Source of the DNA: Bradyrhizobium sp. SSBR45G
GTDB taxonomy: Bacteria > Pseudomonadota > Alphaproteobacteria > Rhizobiales > Xanthobacteraceae
Direction: 5' to 3'
NCBI RefSeq assembly: GCF_030159255.1
Contig: NZ_BSCT01000045.1
Span: 1-63,347 of the forward strand
Length of the DNA stretch: 63,347 nt
The position numbers were made by a program, and so were the translations under genes. Positions 15,822-24,326 of this stretch are shown in pieces (the first letter of the stretch is position 1; each line of letters begins with the position of its first letter). The notes under the pieces were generated by a model. That model was not told the DNA's origin. It saw only the letters and a list, made by a program, of their open reading frames with translations, and made no database searches.

Positions 15822-16742
15822 CTACGACATCAGCTCCACGGGTTCCCCACCGACGGTGACCAGCACGATCTCCGGCGGCATGCCGATCCGCACCGGCATG
15901 ATGCTGCAGCCGAGCCCCCCGGACACGATGACGTCGCACTGCGTGCGGATGTGACCGTAGGCAAGGTTGACACCGTTGCGCGCGGGAACCGCCGGCGACC
16001 AGCCGAGCACGCGCACCTGCCCGCCATGCGTATGGCCGGACAGCTGCAGCGACACCCGCGCCGGCACCCGAAGCGCCACGTCAGGCTCGTGCGCCAGCAG
16101 GATCACCGGCGCGCTGTCGATCACCTTGCGCAGCGTCGCTGCGAGATCATCGACGCCGATCCGCGGCACCGACCGGAAACGGCGGGCCGGCATGTAGGCC
16201 AGTTGATCCCCGAGGCCGGCGAGCCAGAAGGCATGGCCGTTCTTGCTGAGGCGCACGGCGTCGTTCTCATAGACAGGGATGCCGACCGTTTCGAGCGCCT
16301 TCTGGGCGAACGGCGCGCCATGGCCGTCGCGCTGCACCGTCCTGTCATCCCAATAGTCGTGGTTGCCGAGAATGGCGTGGACGCCGAGTGGCGCCTTCAG
16401 GCCGCCAAGCACCGGCGCCCACTCCGAAGCGTCGATGCGTCCGATGTGATGACGATGACCGGCGACATAGTCGCCGAGCAGCACGATCAGATCCGGCTTC
16501 AGCGCGTTGGTCCTGTGAACGATGGTCTCGATATGCGACAGCGACATCCAGGGATCGCAGGCATGGACGTCGGCGATCGCCGCGATCTTCAGCTTGAGGC
16601 CTGCCGGCCAGTTGCGCGGACGGACATGATAGTCGGTGACGCCGAGGCGGAGCGGCTCGACGCCGACGCCGTAGGTGGCGGTGGAAAAACCGGTGGCGGC
16701 AAGGCCGCCCGAAAATGACAGAAAGCGACGGCGTGACAGCAT
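15822..16742 (-). CDS. Tat-exported metallophosphoesterase (YkuE-like)
   Basis: The 306-residue precursor starts MLSRRRFLSFSGGLAATGFS, a twin-arginine signal (SRRRFLS) with hydrophobic core, so it is folded before export to the periplasm or membrane. The calcineurin-like core shows ADVH (metal Asp/His), GDYVAG, GNHDYWDD, LAHEPD and SGHTHGG, the complete set of metal-binding motifs. Relatives include B. subtilis YkuE and UDP-2,3-diacylglucosamine hydrolase-like enzymes; the substrate is unknown. The start follows GAGGAGTTTGTCC. It lies between ruvB and ybgC, probably in the same transcription unit. Confidence 0.9.
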   Translation of the reverse strand: MLSRRRFLSFSGGLAATGFSTATYGVGVEPLRLGVTDYHVRPRNWPAGLKLKIAAIADVHACDPWMSLSHIETIVHRTNALKPDLIVLLGDYVAGHRHHIGRIDASEWAPVLGGLKAPLGVHAILGNHDYWDDRTVQRDGHGAPFAQKALETVGIPVYENDAVRLSKNGHAFWLAGLGDQLAYMPARRFRSVPRIGVDDLAATLRKVIDSAPVILLAHEPDVALRVPARVSLQLSGHTHGGQVRVLGWSPAVPARNGVNLAYGHIRTQCDVIVSGGLGCSIMPVRIGMPPEIVLVTVGGEPVELMS

Positions 16743-16826
16743 GGACAAACTCCTCGCAGCGGCTTCCTTTTCCCGGATCATTGCAACCGATTTCGGGTGC
16801 GTCTGTGCAGATTGTCAGCAGATTCG

Positions 16827-17876
16827 TTAAGCATCGTCGTCGTTGCCGAACAGGCCGAACTGGCTGGGATCGCGATTCGGCTCGGCCATCCCGAGATGCT
16901 TGAATGCGTGCGTGGTCAGGAGCCGGCCGCGCGGGGTGCGCTGCAGATAGCCGCATTGGATGAGATAAGGCTCGATGATGTCCTCGATGGCGTCGCGCGG
17001 CTCCGACAGCGCCGCCGCCATGGTCTCGACGCCGACCGGTCCGCCGCCGTAGTTCAGTGCGATGGTTGTCAGATAACGGCGATCCATCGCATCCAGCCCG
17101 GCAGCATCTACTTCCAGTGCGCTCAAGGCGTGATCGGCGATGGCGCGATCGATCGCGCTCGCGTCGGCAGCTGACGCGAAGTCGCGGACGCGGCGCAGCA
17201 GCCGGCCGGCGATACGCGGCGTGCCGCGGGCGCGGCGCGCGATCTCGTTGGCGCCATCGGGGGTCATGCCGATCCCGAGCACGCGGGCGCCACGGGTGAC
17301 GATGCCTTCGAGCTCCTCGACCGTGTAGAAGTTCAGCCGGATCGGAATGCCGAAACGATCGCGCAAGGGATTGGTGAGCAGGCCCGCGCGCGTGGTGGCG
17401 CCGACCAGCGTGAACTTCGACAGGTCGATCTTGACCGAGCGCGCCGCCGGGCCCTCGCCGATGATGAGGTCGAGCTGAAAGTCCTCCATCGCCGGATAGA
17501 GCACCTCTTCGACCGCCGGGCTGAGACGGTGGATCTCGTCGATGAACAGCACGTCGCGCTCTTCGAGATTGGTCAGCAGCGCCGCGAGGTCACCGGCCTT
17601 GGCGATGACCGGGCCCGACGTCGCGCGGAAACCGACGCCGAGCTCACGCGCCACGATCTGCGCCAAGGTTGTCTTGCCGAGGCCGGGAGGACCGACGAAC
17701 AGCACATGGTCGAGCGCCTCGCCGCGCTTGCGCGCCGCCTCGATGAAGATCGACAGATTGGCGCGCGCCTGCTGCTGGCCGACGAACTCCGACAGCTGCT
17801 GCGGACGTAGCGCGGTGTCGCCGACATCGTCCGAGCGCCGCTCCGGGCTCACCATGCGCGCAGGAGGCTTCATCAT
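16827..17876 (-). CDS. ruvB: Holliday junction branch-migration helicase RuvB
   Basis: This 349-residue AAA+ ATPase has Walker A GPPGLGKTTLAQ (about residues 62-73), Walker B LFIDEIHRLS, sensor 1 GATTRAGLLTNPLRDRFGI (also the arginine finger region), and a C-terminal winged-helix domain ending YLQRTPRGRLLTTHAFKHL. It forms hexameric rings that pump DNA through the RuvA-junction complex. Its ATG overlaps the stop of the upstream 4-TM gene by 4 bp (ATGA), so translation is probably coupled. It belongs to the minus-strand run ruvC-ruvA-(cytidine deaminase)-(4-TM protein)-ruvB-(phosphoesterase)-ybgC. Confidence 0.98.
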   Translation of the reverse strand: MMKPPARMVSPERRSDDVGDTALRPQQLSEFVGQQQARANLSIFIEAARKRGEALDHVLFVGPPGLGKTTLAQIVARELGVGFRATSGPVIAKAGDLAALLTNLEERDVLFIDEIHRLSPAVEEVLYPAMEDFQLDLIIGEGPAARSVKIDLSKFTLVGATTRAGLLTNPLRDRFGIPIRLNFYTVEELEGIVTRGARVLGIGMTPDGANEIARRARGTPRIAGRLLRRVRDFASAADASAIDRAIADHALSALEVDAAGLDAMDRRYLTTIALNYGGGPVGVETMAAALSEPRDAIEDIIEPYLIQCGYLQRTPRGRLLTTHAFKHLGMAEPNRDPSQFGLFGNDDDA

Positions 17877-18343
17877 GGTTCACCCGCCGACAACTGCTGA
17901 TGGTGTAGTGGAAGCGGCATCTTCGAAACATACCATGCGCAAATTAGCTCGGCAGGAGCCATGATCATCGTCCAGTACAGCAGCTTCTGGACGTCGCTTG
18001 GCACGGGCCGTTCACAACAATCCGCGATATCCCGATAGGTCGCGAGAAGTGCGGCAGCGGGGATCATCACGAACACGACGAATGGCCATCGGAGCCGCTT
18101 CAGGAAAGAGAACTGAATGGCCACAGCCGTGGCAACGAACAGTTGCCCGGGCATCACCCAGGCTACGCCGAGCCCCAAGGCAGCAATCAAGCGGACACCA
18201 AGCGCATCCCATTGAGCCAGCAAACTATCCCCAACGCCCGCAACCAAGACCAGTAGCGGCGTCGTCAACCATATCATGAGCGCCGAGATGAGCGTGCCCC
18301 CGAGCCAGAAGATCGCGAATATGCGCGGCGTCCTCAGGTTCAT
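17873..18343 (-). CDS. Four-helix membrane protein inside the ruv cluster, unknown function
   Basis: The 156-residue protein starts MNLRTPRIFAIFWLGGTLIS. It has about four hydrophobic segments: IFAIFWLGGTLISALMIWL, LLVLVAGVG..., ALGLGVAWVMPGQLFVATA and FVVFVMIPAAALLATY, with a fifth weak one near the end (MIMAPAELICAWYV). A Cys-Cys pair occurs in DIADCCERP. No family is recognised. Its stop overlaps the RuvB start codon by 4 bp, so it is embedded in the operon between the deaminase and ruvB, a place normally empty in related genomes. Confidence 0.7.
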   Translation of the reverse strand: MNLRTPRIFAIFWLGGTLISALMIWLTTPLLVLVAGVGDSLLAQWDALGVRLIAALGLGVAWVMPGQLFVATAVAIQFSFLKRLRWPFVVFVMIPAAALLATYRDIADCCERPVPSDVQKLLYWTMIMAPAELICAWYVSKMPLPLHHQQLSAGEP

Positions 18344-18428
18344 GCGGATCGTTCCGGCGTCGAGACGACACTGAATTGCCGTCTGACGGTCTCGGCTAAT
18401 CCCACCGTCAATCGGCGCGCCGGCGGCT

Positions 18429-18848
18429 TCATTCGTTGCCGCGCCTGTACTTGTTCGGCAGCAGTTCGCCGATGGTCACGGCCGCAGGCCCCTTGCCGTT
18501 CGACGGCACGATGACGCGGGCCTTCGCATCATAATCGTGGATCAGCTCGCGGCAGGTACCGCAGGGCGACACGACGGCGACCTCGCCCGGCTCGCCCGGC
18601 TTGGGATGGCGCACCGCGACGATGGTCTCGATGCCGTGGTCGCCGAACTCGGTGATGGCGCGGCCGATCGCAATGGCCTCGGCGCAGACGGCGTTGCGGC
18701 CGAGATAGGCGTCGATGTTGACGCCGGTGATGATGCGGCCGTCGCGGGTGCGCATGGCCGCGCCGACCTCCTGCCAGTCGTTGCGGTAGCGGTTCTTGAC
18801 CGCCGATGTCGCCGCTTCGATCAGCTCCTTGTCCTTCTTGCTCACCAT
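18429..18848 (-). CDS. Cytidine deaminase-family enzyme
   Basis: The 139-residue protein has the zinc site of the CDA superfamily: NAVCAEAIAIG (Cys-Ala-Glu, with catalytic Glu) and SPCGTCRELIHD (PCxxC). Homotetrameric cytidine deaminases and blasticidin-S deaminases share this size. The Cys rather than His at the first zinc ligand fits the short CDA class, in which cytidine becomes uridine for pyrimidine salvage. The start MVSKKDKELIEAATSAVKNR at 18848 is preceded by purine-rich GTTTCCCCC, a poor binding site. It lies 46 bp downstream of ruvA. The exact substrate is uncertain. Confidence 0.85.
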   Translation of the reverse strand: MVSKKDKELIEAATSAVKNRYRNDWQEVGAAMRTRDGRIITGVNIDAYLGRNAVCAEAIAIGRAITEFGDHGIETIVAVRHPKPGEPGEVAVVSPCGTCRELIHDYDAKARVIVPSNGKGPAAVTIGELLPNKYRRGNE

Positions 18849-18894
18849 GGGGGAAACGGATGTCCTTCTGCTCGCCTGGCCGGGCGACGATAGC

Positions 18895-19512
18895 CTATTT
18901 CGCCAGCTCTTTGAGGCCGAGGCGGATGAGTTGCGCGGTCTCGGCCTTGTCGCCGGCCGCGCGCGAGGCGGCTGCGATGGCGGCTGCCGCCTGCGGCTGG
19001 CCGTAGCCGAGATTGATGAGTGCGGAGATCGCGTCCGCCACCGGACGCGGCGCACGAGATTCCTCGATGGCCCCTGACAGACGCACCACGCCGGGATCGA
19101 CATCGGCAAAGGCGGGCGCCTTGTCCTTCAGCTCGGTGACGATGCGCTCGGCGACCTTGGGTCCGACGCCCGGCGTGCGCGCCACCGCGGCCTTGTCGCG
19201 CAGCGCGATGGCGTTGGCGAGATCGTTCGGCGGCAGCGTGCCGAGCACCGCGAGGGCGACCTTGGCGCCGACGCCCTGCACGGTCTGCAAAAGACGAAAC
19301 CATTCCCGTTCGACATCCGAGCGAAAACCGAACAGCTTGATCTGGTCCTCGCGCACATAGGTCTCGATCGACAGTGTGGCGGCTTCGCCCGGCGACGGCA
19401 AGGCCTGCAGGGTGCGCGCCGAGCAGTGCACCTGGTAGCCGACGCCGCCGACGTCGAGGATGACGAAATCCTCAGTGATGGAGTCGATCAGCCCCTTGAG
19501 CTTGCCGATCAT
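18895..19512 (-). CDS. ruvA: Holliday junction DNA-binding protein RuvA
   Basis: This 205-residue protein begins MIGKLKGLIDSITEDFVILD, the OB-fold domain I. Helix-hairpin-helix motifs VQGVGAKVALAVLGTLPPND and TPGVGPKVAERIVTELKDK occupy residues ~70-130. A C-terminal domain III (LINLGYGQPQAAAAIAAASR) contacts RuvB. RuvA tetramers bind four-way junctions and recruit RuvB. It overlaps the ruvC stop by 4 bp, so the two are translationally coupled. Confidence 0.98.
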   Translation of the reverse strand: MIGKLKGLIDSITEDFVILDVGGVGYQVHCSARTLQALPSPGEAATLSIETYVREDQIKLFGFRSDVEREWFRLLQTVQGVGAKVALAVLGTLPPNDLANAIALRDKAAVARTPGVGPKVAERIVTELKDKAPAFADVDPGVVRLSGAIEESRAPRPVADAISALINLGYGQPQAAAAIAAASRAAGDKAETAQLIRLGLKELAK

Positions 19513-20036
19513 AGCCCGGCCACCTTCATGCGCAGCGCCTGGCCCTGGCGGTGATGGGCGTGGGTGATGGCGATGGCCAGCGCGTCGGCCGCGTCCGCCG
19601 ACGGCGGGTCGGCCTTGGGCAGCAGGATCTTCAGCATGACAGCGATCTGGCCCTTGTCGGCATGGCCGGCGCCGACCACGGTCTTCTTGACCTGGTTGGG
19701 GGCGTATTCGGCGACCGAAATTCCGAACATCGCCGGCGCCAGCATGGCGATGCCGCGGGCCTGGCCGAGCTTCAAGGTGGCGACGCCGTCCTTGTTGACG
19801 AAGGTCTGCTCGACGGCGGCCTCCATCGGTGAGAAGCGGCCGAGCACCGCCGACAGCCCCTCATGGATCGCGAGCAGCCGGCTCGCCAGCGGCAGGTCGT
19901 CGGGCGGCTCGACCGAGCCGCAGCCGACATAGATCAGCCGGTTGCCCTCGCTCTCGATCACGCCCCAGCCGGTGCGGCGGAGGCCGGGATCGATCCCGAT
20001 GATGCGGACGGCTGCGCGAATCGGCTGGGCTTTCAT
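19509..20036 (-). CDS. ruvC: Crossover junction endodeoxyribonuclease RuvC
   Basis: The 175-residue resolvase has the RNase H-like core IIGIDPGLRRTGWGVIE (first catalytic Asp), VEQTFVNKDGVATLKLGQAR (Glu) and the C-terminal SADAADALAIAITHAH (Asp pair). It cleaves Holliday junctions symmetrically, working with RuvAB. It is first in the ruv cluster, 84 bp downstream of yebC on the same strand, the usual alphaproteobacterial arrangement. Confidence 0.98.
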   Translation of the reverse strand: MKAQPIRAAVRIIGIDPGLRRTGWGVIESEGNRLIYVGCGSVEPPDDLPLASRLLAIHEGLSAVLGRFSPMEAAVEQTFVNKDGVATLKLGQARGIAMLAPAMFGISVAEYAPNQVKKTVVGAGHADKGQIAVMLKILLPKADPPSADAADALAIAITHAHHRQGQALRMKVAGL

Positions 20037-20120
20037 GGGATAGAGATAGCCTCGCGCCGCCCTCTGGGAAACATAAACGGAACAGCCGGCCGGCGGGGCG
20101 GCGATGTGGTTAAGCGTCCG

Positions 20121-20867
20121 TCAACCGCCCATCTTCGCCATCAGCGCGTCCGAGATCTCGAAATTGGCATAGACGTTCTGGACGTCGTCGTGCTCGTTCA
20201 GGAGATCCATCAGCTTCAACAGCTTCTCGGCGGTCTCGTCGTCGACCGCGACCGTATTCTGCGGCTTCCAGGTCAGCGCCGCCTTGCGCGGCTCGCCGAA
20301 CTTGGCCTCGAGGTTCTTGGCGACCTCACGCAGGCTCTCCGGCGCGGCATAGACCTCGTGGCCGCCCTCGCCCGAGATGACGTCGTCGGCGCCGGCCTCG
20401 ATCGCGGCATCCAGCACGGCGTCATCGGAGGCGACGCTGCGGTCGTATTCGATGATGCCGACGCGGTCGAACATGAACGATACCGAGCCGGTCTCGCCGA
20501 GATTGCCGCCGGATTTGGTGAAGTAGGAGCGGATGTCGGAGGCGGCGCGGTTGCGGTTGTCGGTCAGCGCCTCGACGATGACGGCGACGCCGCCCGGGCC
20601 GTAGCCCTCATAGCGGATCTCGTCATAATTATCGCCCTCGCCGCCGAGCGCCTTCTTGATGGCGCGCTCGATGTTGTCCTTGGGCATGTTCTCGGCCCGG
20701 GCCGCCACGACAGCGGCGCGCAGCCGCGGATTCATCGCCGGATCCGGCGTGCCGAGCTTGGCCGACACCGTGATCTCGCGCGCCAGCTTGCCGAACAGCT
20801 TGGACTTCATCGCGTCCTGCCGGCCCTTGCGATGCATGATGTTCTTGAATTGGGAATGGCCGGCCAT
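20121..20867 (-). CDS. yebC: YebC/PmpR-family protein
   Basis: The 248-residue cytoplasmic protein starts MAGHSQFKNIMHRKGRQDAM, the near-invariant YebC N-terminus. It continues NPRLRAAVVAARAENMPKDN and the acidic signature YEGYGPGGVAVIVEALTDN. YebC proteins were first described as transcriptional regulators; recent work ties several to translation of difficult proline stretches. Location immediately upstream of ruvC is typical. The start at 20867 follows AAGAGACCTCGC. Confidence 0.97.
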   Translation of the reverse strand: MAGHSQFKNIMHRKGRQDAMKSKLFGKLAREITVSAKLGTPDPAMNPRLRAAVVAARAENMPKDNIERAIKKALGGEGDNYDEIRYEGYGPGGVAVIVEALTDNRNRAASDIRSYFTKSGGNLGETGSVSFMFDRVGIIEYDRSVASDDAVLDAAIEAGADDVISGEGGHEVYAAPESLREVAKNLEAKFGEPRKAALTWKPQNTVAVDDETAEKLLKLMDLLNEHDDVQNVYANFEISDALMAKMGG

Positions 20868-21087
20868 GCGAGGTCTCTTGGATTCGGATGAGGTCAGTGG
20901 GAAGCGCGGCCTTATAGGCTGCGGGAACGTCAAAATCAAAGATTTGGGGCGGACTCACGGGTGTGTGCAACCGGTGGCGGAACATCGGGGGCACTGCTCG
21001 CCATAAGGCAAATGTTAACCATGGCTTCACTGTCAAGTGCAAGGATGCCGCCCCTCTGCACCTTTTCTCGCGGACCGGGTCCACCCC

Positions 21088-22836
21088 ATGGCGTTTGGTT
21101 TCCTTGCAAGACGTGCCCCTGCGCCCGATCCGGTGATCGAATCGAAGCCGGCCGCAGCACCCGAGCCGCCGGCATCCTCTGACGGCGATTCGGCCAAGGC
21201 CATCCTCGACCTGCTGGAGGTGGAGCTCGGCGGCATGATCCGCCAGCTCGAGCGGGCCGCGAACGCGGTCGCGAGCGGCGCCGAGGCGACGTCGGCGACC
21301 CTGACCGACATCCGCCAGCGCGCCGACGCCCTGAGCGGCCGCAGCAGCGCCGCGCAAGGAACCGCCGCGACCTTCGCACAGGCCGCCGAGAAGGTGACCC
21401 AGTCCGCGCACGGTATCCGCACCCAGGTCCAGGATGCCGGCCAGCTCGCCGACCTGGCCAGCGCCGCCGCGCGGGAGGCCCGCGCCAATGTCGACCGCCT
21501 GCGCGAATCCTCGGCGGCGATCGGCAACGTCGTCAACCTGATCTCGCAGATTGCGCGCCAGACCACGCTGCTGGCGCTGAACTCGACCATCGAGGCCGCC
21601 CGCGCCGGCGAAGCCGGCCGCGGCTTTGCCGTGGTGGCGACCGAGGTCAAGGCTCTCGCGGTGCAGACCCAGAACGCGACCGAGGAGATCACCCGCAAGA
21701 TCGAGGCGCTGCAGAAGGACGCCGCCGGCTCGGCCGACGCGGTGCATCGCATCGCCCAGGCGATCGAGGCGATCCGGCCGGTGTTCACCAACGTCAATGG
21801 GGCTGTCGCCGAGCAGAACCAGACCACCGTCGAGATGTCGAACAATGCGGCGCAGGCCTCGCAGTTCATCTCCTCGGTGGTCGACAGCGCCGCCGACATC
21901 GGCGGCGCCACCCAGCAGGCCGAGAGCTACGGCGAGCGCGTCACCGACGCCGGCCGCGCGGTGACGATGTATGCCCAGAAGCTGAAGGCGCGCTGCGCCG
22001 TGCTGCTGCGGCAGGGCGACCGGACCGCGCGCAGCGGCAGCGAACGCCTGCCCTGCCATCTCAAGCTCGAGATCAAGTCGGGCACGCGCACCATCACCGC
22101 ACCGGTTTACGAGATTTCCAACGACGGCGCGCTGATCACCGGTCCCGACGCAAGCAGGCTGCCTGTGAACGAACGGTTCGATGCCGTGCTGGAGGATGTC
22201 GGTCCCTGCCGGCTGCGCGTGATTGAACAGGTCAAGACAGGCGCCCAGGCCCGGTTCGACGCGCCGAGCGCCGAGCTGCGCGAGAAGATCGAGGACAAGC
22301 TCTGGGCGCTGCACGAGGAGAACAACGAGTTCGTCACCCGCGCGCTGGAGGCCGGCACCGAGCTGAACCGGATCTTCGACAGCGCGGTCGCGCGCGGCGA
22401 GATCACGCTCGAGGACATGTTCGACACGAACTATGTCGAAATCCCCGGCACCAATCCGCAGCAGCACCGCAGCCGGATTCTCGATTGGGCCGAGCGCGCG
22501 CTGCCGTCCTTCCAGGAGGCCTTCCTGGCCAAGGACCAGCGGATGGCGTTCTGCGTCGCCATCGACCGCAACGGCTACCTGCCGGTGCATAACCGGATCT
22601 ATTCGCATCCGCAGCGGCCGGGCGATGTCGCCTTCAACACCGCCAGCAGCCGCAACCGCCGCATCTTCAACGATCCGGCCGGGCTCGCGGCGGGTCGCAA
22701 TCAGCGGCCCTACCTGATTCAGAGTTACGCGCGCGACATGGGCAACGGCAACACCGTCATGATGCGCGAGATCGACGTGCCGATCCGCGTCCGCGGCCGG
22801 CACTGGGGCGGTTTCCGCACCGCCTACAAATTGTGA
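21088..22836 (+). CDS. Soluble methyl-accepting chemotaxis protein with PilZ-like domain and C-terminal Cache-like domain
   Basis: The product has 582 residues and no membrane segment. The MCP signalling hairpin is clear: QIARQTTLLALNSTIEAARA then GEAGRGFAVVATEVKALA (about 153-190). Residues ~312-390 look like a PilZ domain (SERLPCHLKLEIK, then EISNDGALITG), but the c-di-GMP motif is degenerate (RSGSER instead of RxxxR; Glu for Asp in D-x-S-x-x-G). The last ~190 residues form a domain shared with the next gene: EIPGTNPQQHR, NGYLPVHNRIYSHPQRPGD, SRNRRIF, and a C-terminal RGRHWGGFR. Signal input is therefore probably cytoplasmic. ATG at 21088 is the first start after the intergenic region. Confidence 0.88.
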   Translation: MAFGFLARRAPAPDPVIESKPAAAPEPPASSDGDSAKAILDLLEVELGGMIRQLERAANAVASGAEATSATLTDIRQRADALSGRSSAAQGTAATFAQAAEKVTQSAHGIRTQVQDAGQLADLASAAAREARANVDRLRESSAAIGNVVNLISQIARQTTLLALNSTIEAARAGEAGRGFAVVATEVKALAVQTQNATEEITRKIEALQKDAAGSADAVHRIAQAIEAIRPVFTNVNGAVAEQNQTTVEMSNNAAQASQFISSVVDSAADIGGATQQAESYGERVTDAGRAVTMYAQKLKARCAVLLRQGDRTARSGSERLPCHLKLEIKSGTRTITAPVYEISNDGALITGPDASRLPVNERFDAVLEDVGPCRLRVIEQVKTGAQARFDAPSAELREKIEDKLWALHEENNEFVTRALEAGTELNRIFDSAVARGEITLEDMFDTNYVEIPGTNPQQHRSRILDWAERALPSFQEAFLAKDQRMAFCVAIDRNGYLPVHNRIYSHPQRPGDVAFNTASSRNRRIFNDPAGLAAGRNQRPYLIQSYARDMGNGNTVMMREIDVPIRVRGRHWGGFRTAYKL

Positions 22837-22893
22837 GCTGACGCAGAGATTCACCGACAATCCTGTCGACCTCTTCGAGACCGGAGCCTGGAC

Positions 22894-24324
22894 ATGTCCG
22901 TCGCGCAACGCGCCATTCTGGAAAGCCACGATTCCCGCTCCGGCGCCGAACGGCTGATCGAGGAGATCGCCGACCGCATCGGCGGCCTCGGCGTCGAGCT
23001 CGCCGACGTCGCCGGCAACGTGCAGGACGTAGCCGCCCGCGTCAGCTACCAGTCGCAGCGGTTCGGCCATCTCCAGGCGACCGCCAAGACCATGGTCGCG
23101 GCGAATCACGACATCGCCACCGCCTCGCAGGCGGTGCAGACCGCAACCTCCGCCGCCGTCGGCGACATCGCGCAGTCGCGCAGCGTGGTGGAAACCGCGG
23201 TGCAGCACATCTCCGAGCTGGTCAACTCGGTCGAGCGGATCGAGCAGCGGCTCGGCTCGGTCGGCGATGCGCTGTCGCAGGTCGCCAAGGTCTCGGTCGC
23301 CATCGAGGCGATCGCCAAGCAGACCAACCTGCTGGCGCTCAACGCCACCATCGAGGCGGCCCGCGCCGGCAGCGCCGGCCGCGGCTTCGCGGTCGTCGCG
23401 AGCGAGGTGAAGTCGCTCGCCGAGGCGACGCGGCAGGCCACGCAGCAGATCGGCGACACCCTGCGCGGGCTGGATTCGCAGGTGAAGAGCCTGCTCGGCG
23501 AGAGCGGCCAGGCCTCCTCGCGCGCCAAGACCGCCGGCGAAGGCGCCCAGCAGATCGGCGGCATCATCGTTCGCGTCCAGGACGGCTTCACCAGCGTCGG
23601 CCAGGAGATCGACGGCGTGGCGCGTGCCGCCACCTCCAACCTCGCCCATTGCGACGCCGTCATCACCGAGCTCAACGAGCTCGCCAAGGGCGTCGACCAG
23701 TCCTCGGTCGAGCTCCAGCAGGCCGACAGCCGCATCGCCAGACTGCTCGATCATTCCGAGGCGCTGATCGGGCTGATCGCCGAGAGCGGCGTCGAGACCG
23801 CCGATGCGCCGCTGATCAAGACCGTCGTCGAGACAGCGCGGCAGATCGCGGCCACCTTCGAGGCGGCGGTCGATCGCGGCGAGATCACGCTCGCCGACCT
23901 GATGGACGAGAGCTATCGCGAGATTCCCGGCACCAATCCCAAGCAGTACATGACGCGCTACGTCGAATTCACCGACCGCGTCCTGCCTGCGATCCAGGAC
24001 CCGATCCAGAGCAGCGATCCGCGCATCGCCTTCTGCGTCGCCTGGGCCCGTGGCGGCTATCTGCCGACGCACAATCCGAACTACCGCAAGCCGCAAGGGC
24101 CCGACCCGGTCTGGAACAACGCCAACTGCCGCAACCGCCGGCTGTTCGAGGACCGCGCGGTGAAGAAGGTCGCCGCTGCCAGCAACAAGCCGTTCCTGCT
24201 GCAGACCTACCGCCGCGACATGGGCGGCGGGCAGTTCGTGCTGATGAAGGACCTTTCCGCACCGATCTTCGTCAAGGGCCGCCATTGGGGCGCGTTCCGG
24301 ATGGGCTTTCGCCTCAACAGCTGA
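22894..24324 (+). CDS. Soluble methyl-accepting chemotaxis protein with C-terminal Cache-like domain
   Basis: The 476-residue protein is a paralogue of the preceding gene lacking the PilZ-like insert. Signalling tip: EAIAKQTNLLALNATIEAAR then SAGRGFAVVASEVKSLAEAT (about 138-178). The C-terminal domain again has EITLADLMDESYREIPGTNP, GGYLPTHNPNYRKPQGPDPV, NCRNRRLFEDR, RRDMGGGQFVLMKD and KGRHWGAFR. Both N- and C-termini are soluble. The two genes are 57 bp apart and probably cotranscribed. They could heterodimerise through their coiled coils (inference). Confidence 0.9.
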   Translation: MSVAQRAILESHDSRSGAERLIEEIADRIGGLGVELADVAGNVQDVAARVSYQSQRFGHLQATAKTMVAANHDIATASQAVQTATSAAVGDIAQSRSVVETAVQHISELVNSVERIEQRLGSVGDALSQVAKVSVAIEAIAKQTNLLALNATIEAARAGSAGRGFAVVASEVKSLAEATRQATQQIGDTLRGLDSQVKSLLGESGQASSRAKTAGEGAQQIGGIIVRVQDGFTSVGQEIDGVARAATSNLAHCDAVITELNELAKGVDQSSVELQQADSRIARLLDHSEALIGLIAESGVETADAPLIKTVVETARQIAATFEAAVDRGEITLADLMDESYREIPGTNPKQYMTRYVEFTDRVLPAIQDPIQSSDPRIAFCVAWARGGYLPTHNPNYRKPQGPDPVWNNANCRNRRLFEDRAVKKVAAASNKPFLLQTYRRDMGGGQFVLMKDLSAPIFVKGRHWGAFRMGFRLNS

Positions 24325-24326
24325 GG

